A stretch of DNA of 64,000 nt from Elusimicrobia bacterium GWA2_56_46 (GTDB lineage: Bacteria > Elusimicrobiota > Elusimicrobia > Elusimicrobiales > UBA9959). Below, one piece after another: positions 20,436 through 28,305 of the stretch; position 1 is the first letter of the stretch; every line of letters begins with the position of its first letter. A model generated the notes under the pieces. That model saw nothing but the letters and a program-made list of their open reading frames with translations. It was not told the DNA's origin and ran no database searches. The stretch is taken from the NCBI GenBank assembly GCA_001799575.1, contig MGTT01000011.1, positions 1 through 64,000 of the forward strand. Direction: 5' to 3'. The position numbers and the translations under genes were made by a program.

Positions 20436-21530
20436 CTATTTTACTATTTCCGAGTTGCCGAAAGTCGCGCCCACGCTCAGGGCCGTCCTTATCTCCTGGC
20501 TGTCCGGAGAGACCCGGCGCAGTTTTCCCACGGCCTGCGCCAGCGTGACGCTCCGGCAGGTATAGCCGTTCAGACACACCATGCGCCCGAACCTTTTTTT
20601 GGCGATAAGCTCCACCGCGCCCACTCCAAAGCCGGTGGCCAGCCACCTGTCAAAGGGCGTGGGGGAACCGCCGCGCTGCAGGTGCCCCAGCACCACCACG
20701 CGGCATTCCACGTCTATATGCTTCTCTATCAGTCCGGCTATTTTGTAGGAAACCCCGCCCAGCCGCAGGGGATCGGGAGAGCCCGCCACCACCCGGCTCA
20801 CCGTCATCTCGCCGCCTTCGGCCCTGGCTCCTTCGGACGCCACCACTATGGAAAAATGTTTGCCCCGCCTGCGCCGGTCGTTTATCGCTTTCACGATGTC
20901 CCGCGCCCTGTAGGGGATCTCCGGAAGCAGGATAATATCCCCGCCGCCCGCGATCCCGGAGCGCAGCGCTATCCAGCCGGCGTAACGCCCCATGGTCTCC
21001 ACTATCATCACCCGGTGATGGGACTCCGCCGTGGTATGCACATTATCCACGGCCTCGGTCGCCACCTTAAGCGCCGAATCAAAACCGAAAGTAACGTCGG
21101 TAGCCGAAAGGTCGTTGTCTATGGTCTTGGGCACGCCCACCACCGGAAAGCCTTTTTTATGGAGTTTATGGGCGATAGTCAAAGTGCCGTCGCCGCCTAT
21201 GGCCGCCAGCGCTCCAACGCCCAATTTTTTCAGATTTTTAACGGCCAGATCCGAAAGATCCCTGGGCTCCTTTACCGAACCCAGCGGCCCAAGGGTATAA
21301 GCGAAAGGATTAGCGGTGTTGGAAGTGCCCAGGATGGTTCCGCCGCGGATAAGGATCCCGGAAACGGCCCTGTCATCCAGAATTTCAAAACGCCCCTCGA
21401 CCACGCCTTTATACCCGTCCCGGAAACCCAGCACCTCCCAGCCTTTTCTAAGGGCGGACTTAGTCACGCCGCGAACCACGGCGTTCAAACCCGGACAATC
21501 CCCCCCGCCCGTCAGTATCCCTATTTTCAT
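20436..21530 (-). CDS. pfkA: 6-phosphofructokinase with mixed ATP/PPi-type signature
   Basis: 364 residues with KIGILTGGGDCPGLNA, GGDGT (112-116), PKTIDND (134-140), the catalytic loop Asp, MIVETMGRYAGWIAL and LGHLQRGGSPTPFDR. Gly115 corresponds to E. coli Gly104, the ATP-type residue. Lys135 (E. coli Gly124) is normally found in PPi-dependent enzymes. That combination is known in some ATP enzymes of the PPi-related clade, such as trypanosomal PFK, so ATP is the more likely donor. Start set at MKIGIL (21530) with GGAGAG 8 bp upstream; an ATG three codons earlier is less well placed. First gene of pfkA-rlmB. Confidence 0.92.
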   Translation of the reverse strand: MKIGILTGGGDCPGLNAVVRGVTKSALRKGWEVLGFRDGYKGVVEGRFEILDDRAVSGILIRGGTILGTSNTANPFAYTLGPLGSVKEPRDLSDLAVKNLKKLGVGALAAIGGDGTLTIAHKLHKKGFPVVGVPKTIDNDLSATDVTFGFDSALKVATEAVDNVHTTAESHHRVMIVETMGRYAGWIALRSGIAGGGDIILLPEIPYRARDIVKAINDRRRRGKHFSIVVASEGARAEGGEMTVSRVVAGSPDPLRLGGVSYKIAGLIEKHIDVECRVVVLGHLQRGGSPTPFDRWLATGFGVGAVELIAKKRFGRMVCLNGYTCRSVTLAQAVGKLRRVSPDSQEIRTALSVGATFGNSEIVK

Positions 21531-21561
21531 AAAAATCACTCTCCAACCGCCGACCGCTGTT

Positions 21562-21588
21562 TACTGACCACTACCCACTGACCACTGT
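21562..21588. repeat. AGTGGTCAGTG repeat in inverted orientation
   Basis: TACTGACCACTACCCACTGA then CCACTG, between the pfkA start and the stop of the next minus-strand gene (21591). Confidence 0.6.
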
Positions 21589-21590
21589 TG

Positions 21591-23228
21591 TTAAACCGGC
21601 CACGGATAAGCCGGATCGTTTTCCCTGGAAATGATATAAAGGATGCAGGCCAGCATCTGCGCGGGCGGGGCCAGCCGGGCGAAATCAAAATCCAGATGGA
21701 TCTGGAACCTGTCGGCCGAAGACGGATCCAGGAACACGAAACCGGCCCGCCTTTCCGCCGCAAAAATACAGTAGCGCGTCCGCAGCGCGCCGCCCAGATT
21801 GCCGAAGAGCTTCCTGAAAACACGGAGCCGGGGACAGTCGTCTTTTATGGTAAACACCACCTGGTCGTCCACGTCCACAAAATCCCAGGCCCGCCCGGCC
21901 GCCCCGCCCTTCTCCGCCACGCGCGCGATTTCCTTGCCTTGTCCGTCGCGGATAAGGCAGTAAGACGCGCCCTTTCCAGTCTCCATAAGGAGATTTAAAT
22001 GAGCGTCGAAGAGGCGCAGAACCTGCCCCTTTTTGAAGTATATGACCAGGCCCGCGATGAACGGCGCCGCGAAAAGCAGTTCCGGCGCCGAAGCCCAGAG
22101 ACGGCCTCCGGGCAGCGCAAGCAAGACCCTGGACACCAGGTCTCCACGGCCCAGAAAGGCCAGGAGGCTCCAGTAAACATGAAAAAAGACGCAGGCATAT
22201 ACCGAACCCGCCACATATATCTGATGCTCAAAATCAAAGGTGGCCAGCAGCCGCTGTTTTTGCCGCGTAAGCACGCTATAGGAGCAGTCTTTCACGGTAG
22301 ATTTTCGCGAAATGATGAAAGGGAAGAAAAAGTCCGGGGGCACTTCCTTGGGCGGCGGAGAAAGCCGTGGATTACCGCATTTTTCAGCCCGGCCCCGAGC
22401 CAGAAAAGCCCCGGCGGTCCATAACGCCGCCGCCACGATCCAGATATATAAACTCAGCGGCCGGCGGGGAAGATAGGGGGTCTTTGCCGCGCTATTTTCC
22501 AGTTCACCCGCGAGGAAATCACGCGTTCGCCGCAGGGCCTGCTCCCCGGTGGAAAGCGCCGCGCTTTCTCCGGCCTGCGATAAAACCCGGGTGCTCTCCT
22601 CCACCCTGGCCGCGCCGGACCCGGCGGCGGGTGTGGAAGCGAGTATGGCCTCGACCGACATAATGGGCTCTTCTTCCTTGAAAATCTGCACTCTGCTTTC
22701 TTCCGGCGCCGGCCTTTTTTTTCCGGCCGCTTTTATTTTTTGGGGTCTGGGCCGGACTATCTTCTCCCCGGGTTTGCGGATAGCGGCTATAATACCCCTG
22801 AAATCCCCGTCGTCAAGCCCGCGCGCCGAAACCGCGTAGGACGTTTCCCCGTAGGTGAAAAAGGCCATATAACCCTGGGCGCCCATTGACTCATAAGCGG
22901 TATAGTAGGCGGTGGAAACGCCGCGGATAGCGGCCGGACGGATCTCGCCGGAAAGAGTGTTGCCCTTACCCCGGAGGGAATCCACATGTTCTTTCACACG
23001 GGCTTTGAGATAGTAATCGCTAAGGTCGGAATCCAGCCTGGAGAACTCAAAAAAAGACTTTCCCTTTTCCAGTTTAAGAACCACCGAGGGATCGTCGCTT
23101 TTGACGCTCTTCCAGCCGGAGGGGAAGTCGACGGCCAAAGCGCCGTCGGCGGACTTGAATTCCCCGGCTACAGCCGGACAACCAAGACACAGAACCAAGG
23201 CCGCGGCGGCAAGACAAGCCTTTTTCAT
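21591..23228 (-). CDS. Two-part membrane protein with signal peptide, function unknown
   Basis: 545 residues. A signal peptide (~1-21, ending AVAGE) precedes a ~130-residue domain (ALAVDFPSGWKSVKSDDPSV, FFTYGETSYAVSARG) that looks like the PsbP/DcrB-type fold. Then comes a Pro/Lys-rich linker and a transmembrane segment near 265-285 (LYIWIVAAALWTAGAFLA). The second half has two more hydrophobic segments (~340-365, ~385-410) and a ~120-residue C-terminal module (GKGASYCLIRDGQGKEIARV, DDQVVFTIKD, RTRYCIFAAERRAGFVFLD) resembling LURP-one/tubby-like proteins. Domain assignments are by eye and tentative. A TATAAT box lies 14 nt before the start. Not obviously linked to its neighbours. Confidence 0.75.
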   Translation of the reverse strand: MKKACLAAAALVLCLGCPAVAGEFKSADGALAVDFPSGWKSVKSDDPSVVLKLEKGKSFFEFSRLDSDLSDYYLKARVKEHVDSLRGKGNTLSGEIRPAAIRGVSTAYYTAYESMGAQGYMAFFTYGETSYAVSARGLDDGDFRGIIAAIRKPGEKIVRPRPQKIKAAGKKRPAPEESRVQIFKEEEPIMSVEAILASTPAAGSGAARVEESTRVLSQAGESAALSTGEQALRRTRDFLAGELENSAAKTPYLPRRPLSLYIWIVAAALWTAGAFLARGRAEKCGNPRLSPPPKEVPPDFFFPFIISRKSTVKDCSYSVLTRQKQRLLATFDFEHQIYVAGSVYACVFFHVYWSLLAFLGRGDLVSRVLLALPGGRLWASAPELLFAAPFIAGLVIYFKKGQVLRLFDAHLNLLMETGKGASYCLIRDGQGKEIARVAEKGGAAGRAWDFVDVDDQVVFTIKDDCPRLRVFRKLFGNLGGALRTRYCIFAAERRAGFVFLDPSSADRFQIHLDFDFARLAPPAQMLACILYIISRENDPAYPWPV

Positions 23229-23252
23229 AATTTGCCCGGTTATTATATCAGT

Positions 23253-24293
23253 TTAGTGCGGGTGTTCGTGATGGGAGTCGTGCAGATGTTTGTGGCCGTG
23301 CCGTTCCGCCTTGTGGATATGCGCGTGGACGTGCGCCCCCGCGCGCTGCGCATCCGCCTCGCGGTGCGCATGAGCGTGATGGAAGTCATGCGTATGAAAA
23401 TGTTCGTGCTCAAGCGCGGAGTGAAAGTGGATATGCGCGTGCTTTTCCCGCAGCAGCAGCGCGGCGGCGGCGCCCATCAGGCAAAAGGCCGCGGCGAACC
23501 GCCCGCCCGCTCTCTCGCCGAGCCAGAGAAAAGAAAACAACGCCCCCATGAAAGGATAAATCCCGAAAAAAGCGCCGGCGCGCGCGGCGCCCAGGCCCCT
23601 CATGGCGCGGATCAGCAGCGCCAGGCTTACGCCGTAACTCAAAAAACCCAGCAGCAGCGAGAACACAAGGAGTTTCAGCGGGGGAAAAGTTCCGCCCGCG
23701 TAAAAAGCCAGCCCCGCGTTAATGCCGCCGCCGGCAAGTCCTTTTATAATGCCGAGCGTCACGGGATCCTTGCACGAAACTCTGGCCGTAAGGTTGTTGT
23801 CCAGCCCCCACATCAGGCTTGAAAGCGCGACAAAAACCAGGCCGGGTTTTAAATTAAAACCGCCCGGCTCGAAACTCAGCGCCACGCCCCCGGCGGTAAT
23901 AAGGCCCGCGGCCAGCCAGAACCGGCGGCCGCCGTACTCGCCGAAAAAGAAAACAGCTATAAGGGCCGTGAACACCAGCTCGAAATTAAGCAGGAGCGAC
24001 GCGGACGAAGAGGGCGCGAGGTTTAAACCCGTAAAAAGAAACAAGGGGGCAAGCACCCCGCCCGAAGCCGTAAAGCCGGCAACATAAGGCAGGTCTTTCA
24101 GTTCGAGCGGAGCCTCTCCGGCGGAGCCCTCCGCGCGGCCCGCGAAAAGTTTATAAATCAGAAGGCCGAGGCCGCCGCCGAGGTAGCAGAGGGCGGAAAG
24201 TTCGAGGGGCCTGAGAGAGCCAAGGAGACTTTTCCCAAGAGGCATGGAAAGCGCGAACAGAAAAGCCGCCCCCAGCGCGTAGACGTAGGACAT
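23253..24293 (-). CDS. EamA/DMT-family transporter with histidine-rich C-terminal tail
   Basis: 346 residues. Ten hydrophobic segments form two EamA halves (MSYVYALGAAFLFALSMPLG at the start; PSSSASLLLNFELVFTALIA ending half 1; GAARAGAFFGIYPFMGALFS in half 2). After helix 10 comes a ~62-residue tail with 24 histidines, arranged mostly as HxH and HxHxH with interspersed Asp and Glu. Such tails bind Zn, Ni or Co in metal transporters, so this DMT member may export or sense a divalent metal. That specificity is inference. Residues upstream of the tail are ordinary for the family, so the tail is an addition, not a frameshift. Confidence 0.9.
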   Translation of the reverse strand: MSYVYALGAAFLFALSMPLGKSLLGSLRPLELSALCYLGGGLGLLIYKLFAGRAEGSAGEAPLELKDLPYVAGFTASGGVLAPLFLFTGLNLAPSSSASLLLNFELVFTALIAVFFFGEYGGRRFWLAAGLITAGGVALSFEPGGFNLKPGLVFVALSSLMWGLDNNLTARVSCKDPVTLGIIKGLAGGGINAGLAFYAGGTFPPLKLLVFSLLLGFLSYGVSLALLIRAMRGLGAARAGAFFGIYPFMGALFSFLWLGERAGGRFAAAFCLMGAAAALLLREKHAHIHFHSALEHEHFHTHDFHHAHAHREADAQRAGAHVHAHIHKAERHGHKHLHDSHHEHPH

Positions 24294-24380
24294 ACCATAT
24301 ATTTTACACGAAAATTACGGTAGGGAACACAGCTGCGGAACAAACGGTTAGTAGTTTCTTGCGACCTGTGACTATCCCAA

Positions 24381-25631
24381 TCAGTTGCCGGTGACTTTAT
24401 CTCTTGGGGCGGTCAGGGGGAAGGCTATGCCGGTCCAGATGCCGGAGAAAAGCATGGCGGCGGCGGCATAGACGGCGGACGGAATGGAGCCCGCGGCGGT
24501 CGCCGCCGAAAGCGCCATGGCGGTGACACCCTTTGAGAAACGGTAGGAAAAAGCGTCCGCCACCTGCTTCGCGCGGTAGCGCGTATCATAGGAGAACGGG
24601 ATATAAAGCGTTTCTTTCGAGGCCCTGAAAATAGAGTAATCCATGCCTTTGAACAGCAGGAATGCCAGGCCCGCGGAGAAGAGACCGGGGTACGCCAGCA
24701 GAAAAGCGCAGGAACACACGTGAACCAGCGGTATGGCGACCTGTATCCACCGCACCCTTATATAGCGCAGAAGCAGCGGGGTCAGCAGGAATTGCATGCT
24801 GAAAGAAAAAATATTCACTTTCATCCAGAAAGATCCGAAAAAGGCGGTGCGCAAATCCTTTTCCGGCAGGGCCTCCCGCGCCAGCTGCGTGAACCTGAGA
24901 TCCAGAAGCGTTGCCACCACCTGGGTCGTGAAGATGATGACCGCGATGTAAAGGACGGTTCTGTTTTCTTTCAGGATGCTGAGATGCAGATGCCCTTTCC
25001 TGCCATGCGCTTCCTCAGGAGAAGGCGCCGGTTCCCCGCCCTGTCTGCACGCAAGCCGGAAAAGAGCCAGCGCCGGCAGGAAAGCCGCCGCCGACAGCAG
25101 GATGAACGTCTCGCTGTGGAACGCCACCACGTAACGGCTCAATAGAAATCCCCCCGCCAGCGACCCGAAAGCGCCGAATCCCGCCACAGGGCCGTTAAAA
25201 ACCCTCCCTTCCTCGTCTTTCAGCGTACTGTTGACAAAAGACCAGTACTGTTCGGAAATGATAACCACATATGATTCCTTGAAAACATACAGGAAAAACG
25301 CCAGCCATTTATTCCCGGTTTTAAGGCCGAAAAAGGCCAGCGTAAATACCGCGGCGCTTACAAGCATGGATCCGGCCATGGCCCCGGCGCTCCCCACGGC
25401 CGAAAGCAGGCGGCCGTAGAGATAGATGAGCAGCAGCATCATGACCGGCACGCAGCTCAGGGCATAAGGTTTGCTTTCGGCGCTGAAACGGGAGAGGAAA
25501 ATGGATTCGGCGGTGGAACGGATGAATTCATAACCGCAGAAAAGAAACATGGCGGAAAGCCCCGCCAGGAACACGGCTTTGGCCACGTGCAGGCCGCGCT
25601 CCGTCTTTAGGGCCGCGAGAAGTGTTGACAT
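24381..25631 (-). CDS. ATP/ADP-translocase-like (TLC/Npt family) MFS carrier
   Basis: 416 residues with about 11-12 membrane helices. Motifs typical of the nucleotide-transporter family are present: VIISEQYWSFVNSTL, and FRASKETLYIPFSYDTRYRA with a following KQVADAFSYRFSKG. The characterised members import ATP or exchange ATP/ADP in intracellular bacteria and plastids. Free-living bacteria have relatives of unknown substrate, so I do not assign nucleotide transport. It starts 16 bp after the M29 aminopeptidase stop, with an AGTGGTT repeat in between and no clear Shine-Dalgarno site, so it is likely co-transcribed. Confidence 0.8.
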   Translation of the reverse strand: MSTLLAALKTERGLHVAKAVFLAGLSAMFLFCGYEFIRSTAESIFLSRFSAESKPYALSCVPVMMLLLIYLYGRLLSAVGSAGAMAGSMLVSAAVFTLAFFGLKTGNKWLAFFLYVFKESYVVIISEQYWSFVNSTLKDEEGRVFNGPVAGFGAFGSLAGGFLLSRYVVAFHSETFILLSAAAFLPALALFRLACRQGGEPAPSPEEAHGRKGHLHLSILKENRTVLYIAVIIFTTQVVATLLDLRFTQLAREALPEKDLRTAFFGSFWMKVNIFSFSMQFLLTPLLLRYIRVRWIQVAIPLVHVCSCAFLLAYPGLFSAGLAFLLFKGMDYSIFRASKETLYIPFSYDTRYRAKQVADAFSYRFSKGVTAMALSAATAAGSIPSAVYAAAAMLFSGIWTGIAFPLTAPRDKVTGN

Positions 25632-25638
25632 ATGGGGA

Positions 25639-25655
25639 AAGTGGTTATTAGTATT
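25639..25655. repeat. Short AGTGGTTATTAGT repeat at a gene 3' end
   Basis: AAAGTGGTTATTAGTA spans the stop of the M29 peptidase gene (25648-25650) and resembles the 19517 repeat. Confidence 0.4.
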
Positions 25656-26850
25656 TGAATTGGCCTTTTTCGTAGATGGTCGCCAGCCGGCCGTTCCTGA
25701 GCTTCGCGGTCACTTTCTTGTCCTCGGTGTTGATCAGATCCCAGTGGACGGCCGAATTGTTGAACCCCAGCGCCGTTTTTTTCTCTTTCGTCAGCCCGGA
25801 GATCTCGCCGGCGTAGGTGTCGGAATAGGAATCGCCCACGGCCACGTGGCAGTTGCCGTATCCGCCGCCGTGGTTCTCGTCGAACAGCGTATCCGCCATG
25901 AATTTATCTATCCCGGAAAAACGCCGGTCGGTGAGCGAGTATTCGCCCAGCTGCGCCGCGCCTTTATCGGTGGCCATGATCTTTTTCACGTATTCGTCCC
26001 CTTTTTTGGCGGAGATCTTCACAGCGCGGCCATTCTTAAATTCAAGACGTACGCCTTCCACATAATTGCCGCCACGGAAAGCCGGCAGATTGGCGTAATA
26101 GATCCCATTCGTGCCGCGCCAGTCCGGCGAGGTGAAGATCTCGAAACTGGGTATATTATGGCCGCTCACCCCGAGAAAACGCCTCATCTCCCCGACTTTC
26201 ACCGTGAGATCCATGGATCCGGATTCGGTTCTGAGGGTGTCGATGTTAAGAGATTTAAGCCATTTCTTTATAGCCGTTGAATCTTTGTAGATCCGATCCC
26301 ATTTTTTAGCCGGATCCGGCTCGTTAAGGAAACAGGCCTTGGCGATCTGCGCGGCGTATTCCTTCACGGAGAGTTTGGCCTGCCGGGCCAGCTCTTCGGT
26401 GGGATAGGTGCACAGGGTCCAGCCGAATTTTCCTTTCTCCTCGTTTTTGATCATCAGATCCCTGAGAGGCTTCCTGGCGATGGCGACTTCGGATTGTCTT
26501 TTGGTGTCTATGCCCTTGAGATGGGTGAGCGACGCGGGAGCGTGGATATAAATGTTGCCGTTAACGGCGCCGAAGAACTCCTTATCGCCGGCGGCGGTGA
26601 ATTTGCGCTGCTTCGCGTCGGAATACATATAAAAGTCCCGTTCGAGCCTCGGGCTGGGCATGAAGCGGAAGACCACGTTGAATTTAGCCTGCACGAGCCT
26701 GCGGTTGACGATCTCGCCCAGTTCGCGGCCCTCCAGGTCGCAGCGAACCAGCACGGTGTCGTATTTTTTAAAACCGGGCCGCGCCGTTTTAAGCCCCCAC
26801 AGCAGCACCTCCGCGTATTTTTCCAGTTGCGTTTGTGACAGTATGCCCAT
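25648..26850 (-). CDS. M29-family metalloaminopeptidase
   Basis: 400 residues, close to the family's usual ~400-410. Metal and catalytic residues are recognisable in order: Glu in PSFEIFTSPDW, Glu in AQLGEYSLTDRR, His in FDENHGGG, and His and Asp in SAVHWDLI. The C-terminal domain ends AKLRNGRLATIYEKGQFKY. Releases N-terminal amino acids from peptides in the cytoplasm (family knowledge: aminopeptidase T, AmpS, PepS); no signal peptide. Followed by the TLC-type carrier in the same direction. Divergent from the phospholipase-like gene across a hairpin-rich intergenic region. Confidence 0.92.
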   Translation of the reverse strand: MGILSQTQLEKYAEVLLWGLKTARPGFKKYDTVLVRCDLEGRELGEIVNRRLVQAKFNVVFRFMPSPRLERDFYMYSDAKQRKFTAAGDKEFFGAVNGNIYIHAPASLTHLKGIDTKRQSEVAIARKPLRDLMIKNEEKGKFGWTLCTYPTEELARQAKLSVKEYAAQIAKACFLNEPDPAKKWDRIYKDSTAIKKWLKSLNIDTLRTESGSMDLTVKVGEMRRFLGVSGHNIPSFEIFTSPDWRGTNGIYYANLPAFRGGNYVEGVRLEFKNGRAVKISAKKGDEYVKKIMATDKGAAQLGEYSLTDRRFSGIDKFMADTLFDENHGGGYGNCHVAVGDSYSDTYAGEISGLTKEKKTALGFNNSAVHWDLINTEDKKVTAKLRNGRLATIYEKGQFKY

Positions 26851-26892
26851 AATCGCCTCCCGCGCCGGTAGTTTCCACTCCCCATAATTATA

Positions 26893-26928
26893 CCAAAGGT
26901 ACCTGTTACCTTTGGGGCCGAAAGGCCC
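26893..26928. repeat. Two adjacent hairpins in the divergent intergenic region
   Basis: CCAAAGGTA-CCTGT-TACCTTTGG (26893-26915), a relative of the AAAAGGTGCC palindromes at 30978 and 35073, is followed directly by GGGCC-GAAA-GGCCC (26915-26928), a GNRA-type tetraloop stem. The rest of 26851-27039 shows no gene. Confidence 0.55.
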
Positions 26929-27039
26929 AGGGGGCGGGGGACGAAAAGCGGCGGGGAAGCGGCCTTTGGGCCTTTGTCAGGGCGGCTCTTTTCAGGCAGA
27001 ATATATGCGGAAGATACCGAAGCGGAGGCAATGACACTT

Positions 27040-28305
27040 ATGAAAAGGAATATCCTGCTGAGTTTACCTTTTTTCCTCTTGAATACCGGCGCTTTTGCCC
27101 TGGAAAGCACGGGAGCTGATTTTGGAAAAGATTTAAGAAATGTCGAAAACAGCCTCACTGGCGACAAAATCGGAAATGCGGCGGCGCCCTCCGTTCCCAG
27201 GCCTGTCCCTGCGCACGGCAGGGACAGCAGATGGTGGAGCGTGGATCTTTTCGGCTCCGCGCATAAAGCCATAATGACGGCCTCGCTGGCGCTTATGGAC
27301 AGCGGCAAGTTTCCGGACATAGCGCGCGCCGGAAGCATACTTTTAACCGGCTCCAACGATGAAAGCGGCCACCCGGACAAAATGCACAACGGCGGCAGGC
27401 CGGGAGAACTGTGGAAAGGCGGCACGCCTGAAAGCCTTGGCGGCGTTCTGCAGAATTACCGGCATTTCAAATTCGCGGCGGCTTACGCCCGGCTCGGAAC
27501 CATCTGTCATCTGACGCAGGATCAGGCGGTTCCGGCGCACGCGGCCAACATCTCGCACTATACCCAGGAAAAATTTGAGGCCTATTCCACGGACGGGAAC
27601 AGGGTTAAAATAGAGGCTTCCCGCGACAACGGCGAAATGGAGCCCTACGCCTATTACCAGGATCTTCAGGACGACACGCGCAGACACCTGGCCTCCTGGG
27701 TGCACCCCAAGACAAAGGTTCCCTACTGGACACCGGCCGGCAATGCGCCGCCGCTGGGCCAGGACGCCACTTACGGCCCCCCGGGCCGTTACGGCGCGGG
27801 CAGGGACGTTTACAGCGAAACCAAGTCCAATGATTCCATGGCCGACGAGGGCGGCGGACCGCAGGTAACACTCAGTCCCGAAATACGCGTACGCCAGCTG
27901 GGGATGGCCGGGGCCGCCACGGCGGGGGTGCTTATCTCCGCTTCCAAACGGCTGCCGCCGCTGGTCTCGGGGCTCTCGGTAACTCCCGTGGGAAAGAGCG
28001 CGGCCGTGAAATTTACGATCTTCGAGAACCGTTCGCGAAAAGTGAACTACTCGGTATCCCTGTCCCGGGACGGGAAGCCGCGCGGCGCGATCCTGACCGG
28101 GGAAACCGAACTCATGGATCCCGCGGCCCCGGATCTGATGTTCAAAGGCGAAGTCGGCGTTGCGCTGGATCTCCCGGCCCTTGGCTCCGGCAGCTATATT
28201 GTGGACGTACGCGTGACCGACGGCGACGGCAACATAACCCCCGACGAAGTCAACACCGACGATATTTCAGTCAACGACACCCGGGCGGCGCTGTTGATAC
28301 CCTAA
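27040..28305 (+). CDS. Secreted zinc-dependent phospholipase C/S1-P1-fold-like protein
   Basis: 421 residues. Signal peptide MKRNILLSLPFFLLNTGAFA, then an all-helical zinc-enzyme core with ligands His in FGSAHKAIM, SGHPDKMHNGG, and the diagnostic CHLTQDQAVPAHAANISHY (HxxxD...H). This resembles bacterial zinc phospholipase C, where three Zn ions cleave phosphodiesters. From ~330 to the end is a beta-rich, Ig-like domain (LSVTPVGKSAAVKFTIFENR, IVDVRVTDGDGNITPDEVNT). The usual N-terminal Trp ligand follows the signal cleavage region in true PLC; here WW occurs later (RWWSVDLFG), so the exact enzyme class is uncertain. Start chosen at 27040 with GGAGG 11 bp upstream. Its stop overlaps the convergent LuxC-fusion stop. 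Confidence 0.8.
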   Translation: MKRNILLSLPFFLLNTGAFALESTGADFGKDLRNVENSLTGDKIGNAAAPSVPRPVPAHGRDSRWWSVDLFGSAHKAIMTASLALMDSGKFPDIARAGSILLTGSNDESGHPDKMHNGGRPGELWKGGTPESLGGVLQNYRHFKFAAAYARLGTICHLTQDQAVPAHAANISHYTQEKFEAYSTDGNRVKIEASRDNGEMEPYAYYQDLQDDTRRHLASWVHPKTKVPYWTPAGNAPPLGQDATYGPPGRYGAGRDVYSETKSNDSMADEGGGPQVTLSPEIRVRQLGMAGAATAGVLISASKRLPPLVSGLSVTPVGKSAAVKFTIFENRSRKVNYSVSLSRDGKPRGAILTGETELMDPAAPDLMFKGEVGVALDLPALGSGSYIVDVRVTDGDGNITPDEVNTDDISVNDTRAALLIP

